From positions 1-46,575 of the forward strand of contig CAYPWJ010000011.1 in assembly GCA_964414415.1 (NCBI GenBank): a DNA stretch of 46,575 bases, given 5' to 3'. The notes below the pieces were generated by a model. That model made no database searches. It saw only the letters and a program-made list of their open reading frames with translations, and was not told the DNA's origin. Source of the stretch: CAZESS01 sp964414415. GTDB taxonomy: Archaea; Thermoplasmatota; E2; UBA202; DSCA01. Shown one piece after another: positions 19,388-26,255 of the stretch. Each line of letters begins with the position of its first letter. The first letter of the stretch is position 1. The translations under genes and the position numbers were made by a program.

Positions 19388-20142
19388 GAGACGTTATTGC
19401 CGCGGTCGCCATTGTCGGCATCCTTCTCGCAGCCCTGTGGGCCTATACCGGGCAATTCCCGGGAACGCCGATGGTGGTCGTGACCTCGGGCTCCATGATG
19501 CACGACGACGCCTCCTATGGAAACATCGGCACCATCGATCCCGGTGACCTGGTGCTCGTGAAGAAAGTGACCGGCCGTGACGACATCGCTCCCCGCGGGG
19601 CAAACCCCGATCCTGCGACGAGCCAGCGGACCTACGGCGACTACGGCGACGTCGTCATCTATTACCCGATGGGCAACGAGGGACGCACCCCTGTCATCCA
19701 CCGGGCTATCTGCTGGGTCGAGGTGCACGCCAACGGCACCTACAGCGTCGCTGCCTACAACATCCGCTACGCCCAGGCGGTCTCCATCCCCGAGCTGAAG
19801 CTGACCGGGTACAAGCCCACCAACAGCGGCTTCATCACCAAGGGAGACAACAACAAATTCCCCGATCAGTATCAAAGTGGCGGCATCTCCGCGGAGCCGG
19901 TCAAGCCGGAATGGATCATCGGGAAAGCCCGCGGCGAGCTGCCCTGGTTCGGCCTCATCAAACTCATGATCTACGGCAACGAGCAGGGAGGAAAACCCGG
20001 ATGGGTGAAAATCGGCAATGCCGTGGCACCCAAGGACATCTGGGTCTGCCTCGGGCTGTCGCTGCTCGCCATCGCCGCCGTCCCCATCTCGCTTGACGCC
20101 TACGAGTACTACAAGCGACGGGAAAACGTAAGAGAATTGTAA
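19360..20142 (+). CDS. Signal peptidase I, archaeal S26B type
   Basis: The 260-residue membrane protein cleaves signal peptides from secreted proteins. An N-terminal transmembrane helix (about 12-29) leads to the catalytic serine S45 in VVTSGSMM. The archaeal/ER-type His replaces the bacterial Lys (H114 in TPVIHRAI), and an Asp follows in FITKGDNNKF. A second helix near 232-252 (WVCLGLSLLAIAAVPISLDAY) anchors the C-terminus. GGAGGGG lies just before the ATG, inside the overlapping deaminase gene. The serine-histidine dyad marks it as ER/archaeal class. Many secreted proteins upstream in the window would be its substrates. Confidence 0.92.
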   Translation: MRPRILLTLRDVIAAVAIVGILLAALWAYTGQFPGTPMVVVTSGSMMHDDASYGNIGTIDPGDLVLVKKVTGRDDIAPRGANPDPATSQRTYGDYGDVVIYYPMGNEGRTPVIHRAICWVEVHANGTYSVAAYNIRYAQAVSIPELKLTGYKPTNSGFITKGDNNKFPDQYQSGGISAEPVKPEWIIGKARGELPWFGLIKLMIYGNEQGGKPGWVKIGNAVAPKDIWVCLGLSLLAIAAVPISLDAYEYYKRRENVREL

Positions 20143-20171
20143 AGCAGCGTAAACCAGCGGAGGGAAGGCGG

Positions 20172-21407
20172 CTAAAGCAGGCGGGACTGAATCCGGACCT
20201 TCAGCCCCTGCAGGTCCGAGATGTCGGGCACGATCTCGTCGTCGGCGAGAATCTCGGCGATCTTTTCCATCGAAGTGGCCACCTGTATCTCCTTCGTCCG
20301 ACCGTAGCGTCCCTTCGAGATGATCCGCGCCGTGATGATACCGAGCATATCCAGCTCCGAGATGAGGTCGGTGATACGGCGCTGCGTCAGCACGTCCATG
20401 CCCGCGCGCTTACAGAGCTGCTTGTAGACGTTGTAGACGTCGCCGGTGTTGGGCGCGCTGTCGAAGACCTGGTTGCCGACGACTGCGGCGGTGAGCACGA
20501 GCTTTGACTGGGCGGGCAGCGTCCGGATGACCTCCTTCACCCGGTCGATCTCGATCTTGTTGACGGCTATGCGGACGTGCTGCTCCTCGATCGTGGCGCC
20601 GCCTGACCGGTCGGCGATCTCGGCGGAGACGCGCAGCAGGTCCAGGGCGCGGCGTGCGTCGCCGTGTTCCTGTGCAGCCAGGGCGGAGCAGAGGGCGGTG
20701 ACGGAGTCGCCGAGCGCGTTGGGGTGGAATGCTTTCTTGGAGCGAGCGCTGAGGATGTTGTCGAGCTGGTCTGCGGTGTAGGGCGGGAAGATCATGTTTT
20801 CTTCGCCGAGCGAGGATTTCACGCGGGGGTCGAGGAACTCGGTGAACTTGAGGTCGTTGGAGATGCCGATGATGGATGTCTTCGCTTCCTCCAGGTCGTT
20901 GTTCATGCGGGAGAGGTTGTAGAGTGCCTCGTCTCCTTTGAGCTTGTCGACCTCGTCGAGCACGATGACGACGACGCCTCTGCTGTTTTCGATGCGGTGG
21001 ACGAGCTGCGCATAGACTTCGTCGGTCGGCCACCCGGTGAAGGGGACGCGCTCCGACCAGTCCTGGATGAAGTGGTTGGAGATGTTCTGCAGCACCCGGT
21101 ATTGCGTGTCCACGATTTCGCAGTTGATGTAGATGAAATGAGTGGGACGGTGCAGCTCCTGTCCCTTCCGGTTCAGGTGGGAGCCGACGTACTTGGTCAC
21201 GGCGGTTTTGCCGGTGCCGGTTTTGCCGTACATGAAGACGTTTGACGGTGTTTCTCCCTTGAGAGCCGGCACCAGGATGGAGGCCAGTTCCTCTATCTGC
21301 TGCTCCCGATGCGGCAAAACATCAGGCACGTATGAAGGACGCAAAACTTCTTTGTTTTTAAATATGTCGCTGGTTCTCAGTAGCGAATTGAAGATGTCAT
21401 CGGACAT
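20172..21407 (-). CDS. orc1: Orc1/Cdc6 replication initiator
   Basis: The 411-residue AAA+ protein binds origins and loads MCM. From ATG 21407 it has Walker A GKTGTGKT (about 61-68), Walker B VVVIVLDEVD (about 145-154), a sensor-1 region around IIGISNDLKFTEFLD, and a sensor-2 region with GDARRALDLLRVSAEIA. A C-terminal winged helix (about 320-400) contains QRRITDLISELDMLGIITAR. The length is normal for the family. I preferred ATG 21407 to the GTG at 21419 because MSDDIFNSLL is typical. It is transcribed divergently from the ubiquitin-like cluster. An origin often lies beside such genes, but I could not identify ORB motifs in the adjoining 163 bp. Confidence 0.95.
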   Translation of the reverse strand: MSDDIFNSLLRTSDIFKNKEVLRPSYVPDVLPHREQQIEELASILVPALKGETPSNVFMYGKTGTGKTAVTKYVGSHLNRKGQELHRPTHFIYINCEIVDTQYRVLQNISNHFIQDWSERVPFTGWPTDEVYAQLVHRIENSRGVVVIVLDEVDKLKGDEALYNLSRMNNDLEEAKTSIIGISNDLKFTEFLDPRVKSSLGEENMIFPPYTADQLDNILSARSKKAFHPNALGDSVTALCSALAAQEHGDARRALDLLRVSAEIADRSGGATIEEQHVRIAVNKIEIDRVKEVIRTLPAQSKLVLTAAVVGNQVFDSAPNTGDVYNVYKQLCKRAGMDVLTQRRITDLISELDMLGIITARIISKGRYGRTKEIQVATSMEKIAEILADDEIVPDISDLQGLKVRIQSRLL

Positions 21408-21547
21408 GTCTTCCCCCACTCATCCCAATACGAGCTGGCTAAATAAACCTTGTGCGAGATGTGTTAGCATGTTCGTCGGAAGCCAATCAGGCAGACACGG
21501 CCGATGGCCATGCCGTATGGAGAGAAACAACGCGCCGACGGGGCGAC

Positions 21548-21558
21548 AAATAATTTAA
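21548..21558 (+). promoter_or_regulatory. TATA box of the E1-like gene
   Basis: AAATAATTTAA is centred about 18-23 nt before the ATG at 21571 with no Shine-Dalgarno. It marks the promoter of the ubiquitin-like cluster, in the 163-bp region shared with orc1. Confidence 0.55.
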
Positions 21559-21570
21559 GGGCTCCCACCC

Positions 21571-22374
21571 ATGCGAATTATGGCCGACGCGAGGCTCCAC
21601 GCCGGCGACGTCGACCGGGACAGACACGACCGATCGAAACGCTTCACATGGTTCAACCGCGATGCGGTGCGCGACGCAGCGGTGCTGGTCGTCGGTGCAG
21701 GCGCGCTCGGCAACGAGACGTGCAAGGACCTCATCCTGTCGGGTTTCAGAAACATTTCGCTGGTAGACATGGACCACGTCGTGCTGTCCAACCTCAACCG
21801 GTGCGTCTTTTTTTCAGATGCGGATGCAGAGCGACGGCGATACAAGGCCGACGTCATCGCCGACAAGGCGGCGGCGCTCGACCCGGGTGTGGACATCGAG
21901 CCGCACGTGAACAAGATACAGGAGCTGCCCGAGGGCTTCATCGCCCGCCACGACGTGGTGCTGGGGTGCCTGGACAACATCGAGAGCCGCCTGCACGTCA
22001 ACGCACACGCGTATCATCACGGTGTCCCCTACATCGACGGCGGCACCCGGGGCCTCGTCGGCAAGGTCCAGGTGGTCGTGCCACCCGAGACGAGCTGCCT
22101 GGAATGCGGCATGAACGTGACGCATCACCGGGTGAAGGACGTGCGCTACAGCTGCACGGGCGACGACGTCACCGTCTTTGAGCCAAAGATGGCCTCCGAC
22201 GTCAACACCACCAGCATCGTCTCAGCGGTGCAGGTGCAGGAGACCCTCAAGCTGGTAAATGGACGGCACGAGCGGCTCCTCGAGAACATGTTTTATTTCG
22301 ACGGCAACCGCAACGTCGCCGACGTCATGAAGGTGCCCGTCGACCCCGGGTGTCCCCACCACGAGAAGCGGTAA
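21571..22374 (+). CDS. E1-like ubiquitin-activating enzyme (ThiF/UBA fold)
   Basis: The 267-residue protein would adenylate the C-terminal glycine of the downstream ubiquitin-like protein and take it as a thioester. Nucleotide-binding VVGAGALGNE (about 40-49), D66 in SLVDMD, SNLNRC with R77, K92 and CLDNIESR are all present. The segment HVNKIQELPEGF, then YIDGGTRGLVGKVQVVVP and CLEC, closely resembles the eukaryotic NEDD8 E1 subunit UBA3. C195 in RYSCTGDD sits where UBA3 has its catalytic Cys-Thr. C176/C179 and C261/H263 can form the structural zinc site. It lacks the large catalytic Cys and ubiquitin-fold domains of eukaryotic E1s, so it probably works as a homodimer. It is the first gene of the cluster. 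Confidence 0.92.
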   Translation: MRIMADARLHAGDVDRDRHDRSKRFTWFNRDAVRDAAVLVVGAGALGNETCKDLILSGFRNISLVDMDHVVLSNLNRCVFFSDADAERRRYKADVIADKAAALDPGVDIEPHVNKIQELPEGFIARHDVVLGCLDNIESRLHVNAHAYHHGVPYIDGGTRGLVGKVQVVVPPETSCLECGMNVTHHRVKDVRYSCTGDDVTVFEPKMASDVNTTSIVSAVQVQETLKLVNGRHERLLENMFYFDGNRNVADVMKVPVDPGCPHHEKR

Positions 22375-22383
22375 ATATATAGG
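22372..22383 (+). promoter_or_regulatory. TATA box of the Ubl-E2-JAMM genes
   Basis: TAAATATATAGG overlaps the E1 stop codon and lies 21-32 nt before the ATG of the ubiquitin-like gene. The Ubl, E2 and JAMM genes could therefore be transcribed separately from, and more strongly than, the E1 gene. Confidence 0.6.
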
Positions 22384-22403
22384 ACATATGATTATTTCAA
22401 ATC

Positions 22404-22640
22404 ATGAAGATTACCGTAAAAGACGCGGAGACCGGCAGCACCATCGACATGGATGTGGACGACGACAACACCATCGGCGAGGTCGTCGAGAGCGCCGCCA
22501 CCTACTGGAACAAGGACCCCGGCGCCTACGTAATTCGCTTCGGCAAAAAACAGCTCGGCGGCCGGACGAATATCGGCGGTACCACCATCCAGCAGGGCGA
22601 CGTCGTCGAGCTCATCCCCGACCCGACGGGCGGCCGGTGA
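22404..22640 (+). CDS. Ubiquitin-like modifier ending in Gly-Gly-Arg
   Basis: The 78-residue protein has the size and pattern of a beta-grasp modifier. MKITVKDAETGSTIDMDV resembles the first hairpin. FGKKQLGGRTNIGGTTIQQG resembles the GKQLEDGRTL...IQ region of ubiquitin. The C-terminus reads PDPTGGR, a diglycine (76-77) with a single Arg (78) after it. The Arg would have to be removed before activation, a job suited to the JAMM protein in the same cluster. Lysines at 2, 6, 37, 48 and 49 could allow chains. Its stop codon overlaps the E2 start (TGATG). Homology is judged from pattern and context; an Urm1/SAMP-like sulfur-carrier role is less likely with an E2 adjacent. Confidence 0.92.
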   Translation: MKITVKDAETGSTIDMDVDDDNTIGEVVESAATYWNKDPGAYVIRFGKKQLGGRTNIGGTTIQQGDVVELIPDPTGGR

Positions 22641-23206
22641 TGGCCGTGTCGCTCCCGATGGATCTATTGGCACGACGGGTGAAAAACGAGATACAGGAAT
22701 GCAAGCAGGAATGCGAACATTATTTCCACGTCACGGAGCCGGGGCTCGATTCATTCCCGGTGACCGTCAAGGTAACGCTGGTCAACACCCCTGGGCCCGT
22801 CATGAAGGACGGACAGCTGAAAAGCCGCTACATCCACAGGCTGCAGATAACCATCACCGACGACTACCCATATCAGACGCCGATCGCCCGCTGGCGAAGC
22901 CCGATTTTCCATCCAAACATCATGTCGCCCGAGGACGGCGGCTACATCTGCACCAAGCTGCTCGACGAATGGAACTTCCGGTCGAACCTGCCGAGCTTCA
23001 TCCGCGGCATCGAAGCACTGCTGCTCAATCCCAACCCCGGCGATCCCTACGACACCGACACCTGCACCCGGGCAGCCAAATACTTCAACAGCCACGCCTA
23101 CCATCCGCCGACGGTGGACCGACCACAACGAGGACACCGAAAGCCAGCCATCATTACCGACAGCGACAATGATAAAGATAACCGGAGAAACGAGGAAGCA
23201 CCCTGA
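22640..23206 (+). CDS. E2-like ubiquitin-conjugating enzyme
   Basis: The 188-residue protein has a canonical UBC core. DDYPYQTPIARWRSPIFHPN matches the YPF..P..F...IFHPN block with the HPN motif at 91-93. Catalytic C104 lies in GGYICTKLLDEW, 13 residues after His91 and thus with a slightly longer loop than usual. The conserved Trp is W111, and LNPNPGDPYD (130-138) matches the PNPDDP motif after the active site. The N-terminal helix is DLLARRVKNEIQECKQEC. A charged, disordered tail of about 30 residues is unusual. It would accept the modifier from the E1 and pass it to lysines. The gene overlaps the modifier gene by 1 nt and the JAMM gene by 38 nt, so translation is probably coupled. Confidence 0.93.
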   Translation: MAVSLPMDLLARRVKNEIQECKQECEHYFHVTEPGLDSFPVTVKVTLVNTPGPVMKDGQLKSRYIHRLQITITDDYPYQTPIARWRSPIFHPNIMSPEDGGYICTKLLDEWNFRSNLPSFIRGIEALLLNPNPGDPYDTDTCTRAAKYFNSHAYHPPTVDRPQRGHRKPAIITDSDNDKDNRRNEEAP

Positions 23207-23816
23207 ACGACGGCCGCCTCCCGACGACATCGTCTTCAGCTACACGCCCCGCAAGCGCGAGGCAGACGCCCGGGCATACGTGGCCGCACGAATCCAGCAG
23301 GCCGGCGTCGAAGACATGGAAAGCGTCGCAGAGGCACACGAATCAAAGGTCGACACCCGCTGCACGGATGACCGCACCCTCTACCTGCAGCAGCAGGCCC
23401 TGGACGAGCTGCTCGGTCACTGCGCGGAGATGGCCACCGACCGGCTCGAAGCGCTGGGCTTCCTCGTGGGCGACGTCTGCCGGTGGAACGACGAGCGATT
23501 CTCCATGGTGTACGACGTGGTGACCGGCCAGCTGGACGCCACCGCCACCTCCGTCCGCTTCCGGGAGGAGGCCTTCGAGAGCATGTTCGACGAACTCGAC
23601 GAGCTGGACTACGACTACGTGCTCATCGGCTGGTATCATTCCCACCCCGGCTACACCAGCTTCATGTCGCACGTCGACCTCGACACACAGATACGGATGT
23701 TCAACCAGCCCTTCCACGTCGCGCTGGTGGCCGATCCCATCACCATGGAGCTGAAGGCCTTCCGGCTCGTCGACGGCAGCTGCGTTGAGATCCCCTACGC
23801 CGTCGTGGAGAAATAG
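23169..23816 (+). CDS. JAMM/MPN+ metalloprotease, Rpn11/CSN5-like (deubiquitinase-like)
   Basis: The 215-residue protein has the complete JAMM motif: E94 in DRLEALGFLVGD, then GWYHSHPGYTSFMSHVDLDT with H157, H159, S167 and D170. The context IGWYHSHPG...S.VD..TQ and VALVADPITMELKAFRLV is strikingly like Rpn11 and CSN5. It would use zinc to cut isopeptide bonds, freeing the modifier from substrates, or to trim the final Arg from the modifier precursor. About 85 residues of unassigned sequence precede the MPN core. The start codon lies inside the E2 gene. An alternative start at Met50 cannot be excluded. This is the last gene of the cluster and is convergent with the following membrane-protein gene. 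Confidence 0.92.
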   Translation: MIKITGETRKHPERRPPPDDIVFSYTPRKREADARAYVAARIQQAGVEDMESVAEAHESKVDTRCTDDRTLYLQQQALDELLGHCAEMATDRLEALGFLVGDVCRWNDERFSMVYDVVTGQLDATATSVRFREEAFESMFDELDELDYDYVLIGWYHSHPGYTSFMSHVDLDTQIRMFNQPFHVALVADPITMELKAFRLVDGSCVEIPYAVVEK

Positions 23817-24608
23817 CTACGTCCGGCGGTCGAGCTCCCGCATGACCTCCACCGCCTGCTCCTTGAAGGAATCCTTTATCGACTGGTAATACGCGTCGGC
23901 AATCCTGCCCTTGTCACGCTCGATTTCCAGCTGCTTGAGAAGCTGGGTGAGCAGTTTCTTCCGCATCTCCAGCGCCTCAACCGGCTCCTTTTCCAGATAG
24001 CGATCGCGGCGGCGTCGCTGCAGCAGGACCATGGCAGCACCTGCGGCGAGCGCACCGACAGCCAGCCCGCCACCGAGATACAGCATCGTGTTGCCACCCT
24101 CATCTGCCCTCGCAGGGGCAAACGAGATGGAGACCACCTCGCTTTGGGCGACCGATGCAGCTCCGGTGTAGCCGCCGTTGGTATAGGACAGCGGGAGGCT
24201 GCCCCGCACGTAGCCATCGCTGTCGACGGTGACGGTCACCGTCGCGTTGTAGAGCATGTGATGGACGACGTCACCGTCACGCGGATAACGGGCCGTCAGG
24301 GAAATGTTGCCGTCGGCAGGGATAGAAAGGTTATGGGCGCCCAGATCGACGGTGGCAACGCCCTCACTCCAGGTCGGGTCAAGTTCAACCCCCTGACAGG
24401 TAAGCGTCGCGTCGGACGGCACCGACACATCAACAGTGCCGTTGTAGCCGCCGACCTGACTCTCGAACACCATGCCGACGGTGACCTCGCCGCCGGCGAC
24501 ATGGATGGTTTCCCCCGAGAGCGTGACAGCGGCGTCGGGAGCCGCCGTGCCCACAGTTGCCGGGATGAGCAGCAGCGTCAGCATCGCCACAGACAGCATT
24601 CGCTTCAT
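23817..24608 (-). CDS. Secreted, C-terminally anchored membrane protein with cytoplasmic helical tail
   Basis: From ATG 24608 (MKRMLSVAMLTLLLIPATV, a signal peptide) the 263-residue protein has a beta-rich extracellular part (about 25-180). A transmembrane helix follows (about 188-208, LYLGGGLAVGALAAGAAMVLL), then RRRR. The charged helical tail (about 215-260) is predicted to lie in the cytoplasm. The tail pattern EALEMRKKLLTQLLKQLEIERDKGRIADAYYQSIKDSF resembles short oligomerisation tails on archaeal and bacterial membrane proteins. An upstream GTG at 24659 would give 17 more residues but a poorer signal peptide. It may be co-transcribed with the zinc-ribbon gene immediately upstream. Function unknown. 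Confidence 0.78.
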   Translation of the reverse strand: MKRMLSVAMLTLLLIPATVGTAAPDAAVTLSGETIHVAGGEVTVGMVFESQVGGYNGTVDVSVPSDATLTCQGVELDPTWSEGVATVDLGAHNLSIPADGNISLTARYPRDGDVVHHMLYNATVTVTVDSDGYVRGSLPLSYTNGGYTGAASVAQSEVVSISFAPARADEGGNTMLYLGGGLAVGALAAGAAMVLLQRRRRDRYLEKEPVEALEMRKKLLTQLLKQLEIERDKGRIADAYYQSIKDSFKEQAVEVMRELDRRT

Positions 24609-24655
24609 GAAAACCACTGCTCTGGCAATAGCTGTCGCTACATAACTTTTTTGGC

Positions 24656-24859
24656 TCACGATTCATGCAGCTTTCGGCTGATCTCTGCCACGGCCGCCGC
24701 GGCCTCGCGGGCGTCCTCAGCCCGGTAGAGCACCTTGCGCGTCCGGAGCCGGAAGCGCGTGCCGCAGCGCTGACAGGTCACCGTCGTGTGGGAGAGATTG
24801 ACGGCACGGGGGCGCCCGCAGTCAGGGCAGACCACGACGCCGTACTCGGTGGGCTCCAT
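24656..24859 (-). CDS. Small zinc-ribbon protein (resembles DUF5817)
   Basis: The 67-residue protein starts MEPTEYGVVVCPDCGRPR and has a second knuckle, TVTCQRCGTRFRLR, giving a four-cysteine zinc ribbon (C11, C14, C29, C32). A helical tail follows: AEDAREAAAAVAEISRKL. The arrangement (YGVV.C..C, C..C, then a DAREA-type helix) recalls the small archaeal family I know as DUF5817; this is from memory of the pattern. It is divergent from the METTL5-like gene, with starts about 42 nt apart, so they share a promoter region. A Trm112-type partner role for the methyltransferase is conceivable but unproven. Confidence 0.78.
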   Translation of the reverse strand: MEPTEYGVVVCPDCGRPRAVNLSHTTVTCQRCGTRFRLRTRKVLYRAEDAREAAAAVAEISRKLHES

Positions 24860-24900
24860 ACAATACAGCAATAAAGGAGGACTATATGTAGGATGTGGCG

Positions 24901-25515
24901 ATGAAGAAAAAAGAGCTCGAGCTGCTGCTGCAGGACATCCCGGCACCGGCACAGCCCGTAGCGTCGCTCGAACAGTACCAGACGCCGGCGGACATCGCAG
25001 CCGACATGCTGTATCACGCCGCCGGGGACATACAGGGCCATCACGTCGCAGATCTGGGATGCGGGACAGGCATCTTCGCCGTCGGGGCGGCGCTGCTCGG
25101 CGCCGCACGTGTCACGGCCATCGACATCGATCCCTCGGTCGTCGCCACCGCACACAGCCAGGCTGAGCGATACGGCGTCGACGTCAGGTTCGCGGTGGCA
25201 GACGTCGCGTCGCTGGAGATGCAGGCGGACACGGTCATCATGAACCCACCGTTCGGGGCGCAGCACGGCAACCGCCGGGCCGACCGGCTGTTCCTGCAGC
25301 AGGCACTCGGGATGGCGCCGGTGGTGCACTCGCTGCATCTCACGAAAACAGCCGGGTTCATCCGCCGCCTGGTGACCTCGCTCGGCGGCGTCGTGACCGC
25401 GGCGACATCCTATCGTTTTTCCATCAAGCCCCAGTTCGCGTTCCACACCAGGCGACGCGCCGATTTCGACGTGACGGCGATCAGAATAGCAAGACGGCGT
25501 ACACGAACGCGATGA
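24901..25515 (+). CDS. METTL5-like N6-adenine RNA methyltransferase (COG2263)
   Basis: The 204-residue class I methyltransferase has SAM motif I DLGCGTGIFAVGA (about 51-63), an acidic post-II motif in VTAIDIDP, and motif IV NPPFG (115-119), typical of N6-adenine methylation. The N-terminal LEQYQTPADIAADMLY and the MNPPFGAQHGNRRADRLFL block are characteristic of the METTL5 group, which methylates small-subunit rRNA in eukaryotes. ATG 24901 was chosen over GTG 24895; AATAAAGG near 24869-24876 is a possible TATA at leaderless distance. The 3' end overlaps the convergent DUF92 gene by 35 nt. Substrate inferred from family. Confidence 0.87.
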   Translation: MKKKELELLLQDIPAPAQPVASLEQYQTPADIAADMLYHAAGDIQGHHVADLGCGTGIFAVGAALLGAARVTAIDIDPSVVATAHSQAERYGVDVRFAVADVASLEMQADTVIMNPPFGAQHGNRRADRLFLQQALGMAPVVHSLHLTKTAGFIRRLVTSLGGVVTAATSYRFSIKPQFAFHTRRRADFDVTAIRIARRRTRTR

Positions 25516-26254
25516 ACGCCGCGACGGCGATAGACAGCAGATTGACGTCGCTGTTGGTGAGCACCGCATCCGACGGCAGCTGCTCCTCGGTGCCAATCTC
25601 GCCGCCCTGCAGCGTCGCACCCAGCAGCGAATCCAGCTGGCAGCCGAGAAAGCCGACGCCGGCGATGAACGGCAGCCATACAGGCTGCAGCTCAAGCAAA
25701 AAAACCGCCGGGACGGCGATGGCGACGCTGCCGAGCAGCGCGGCGCCCTCGCCCAGCCACGAGACGCCGCCGTTGGTCCCCACGTCGGTGCGCTCAAGCG
25801 TTGTGATGAGATAGACTTTTTCGGAGAGCACACCGAGCTCCGAGGCAAACGTGTCAGCCGTGGCGACGGCGATGGCTGCAGCGAAGGGAACCGCCATGTC
25901 CGCCGGGGAAAACAGCGGCATAAACGAGAGCAGCGCCAGCACCGCCGGCAGCGTGCCGTTGGCCAGGACGTTGCGAGCCTTGCGCATGCCGTTGCCGCGC
26001 TCGTGCAGCCCCTGTCGTTCCTTGTACCGATAGCGGTATTTCGTGGCGGCGACACCCAGCAGCAGGAAGAGGAGCAGGATGGCAAACCAGGAGATCCCCC
26101 TGACATCGTCAATACCGCCCGGGGACAGGATGATGACGAGACCGATGACCGTCGCGGCTCCCGTCCCGCTGCCGTCCAGAAAATGATACCGGGTCGATAT
26201 AAGCGCGAATACGGCACAGATGCCGATCTTGAGTGCCAGAAGGAATATGTCCAT
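25481..26254 (-). CDS. DUF92 family integral membrane protein (COG1836)
   Basis: The 257-residue protein has about six to seven hydrophobic helices. It carries the DUF92 hallmarks: GTGAATVIGLVIILSPGG, RKARNVLANGTLPAVLAL, TADTFASELGVLS and GTNGGVSWLGEGAALLGS. Plant VTE6, a phytyl-phosphate kinase, belongs to this family, so a role in isoprenoid-alcohol phosphate metabolism and archaeal lipid turnover is plausible but not shown. Its ATG lies 1 nt after the RtcB stop codon, so it is translated from the archease-rtcB transcript. It overlaps the METTL5-like gene tail to tail. Confidence 0.85.
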   Translation of the reverse strand: MDIFLLALKIGICAVFALISTRYHFLDGSGTGAATVIGLVIILSPGGIDDVRGISWFAILLLFLLLGVAATKYRYRYKERQGLHERGNGMRKARNVLANGTLPAVLALLSFMPLFSPADMAVPFAAAIAVATADTFASELGVLSEKVYLITTLERTDVGTNGGVSWLGEGAALLGSVAIAVPAVFLLELQPVWLPFIAGVGFLGCQLDSLLGATLQGGEIGTEEQLPSDAVLTNSDVNLLSIAVAAFIAFVYAVLLF

Positions 26255-26255
26255 G

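Noticed and set aside
21408..21570. Replication origin next to orc1
   Set aside because: The 163-bp region shows only short palindromes (GGCCATGCC type) and no AT-rich unwinding element or ORB repeat that I could recognise.
21571..22640. E1 and Ubl as a MoaD/ThiS or Urm1-type sulfur-carrier pair
   Set aside because: A canonical E2 with a catalytic Cys and an Rpn11-like JAMM overlap the genes; sulfur-carrier systems have no E2. Dual function is not excluded.
24656..24859. Zinc ribbon considered as a RING-like E3 for the ubiquitin cluster
   Set aside because: It has four cysteines only, opposite orientation, and its own divergent partner gene.
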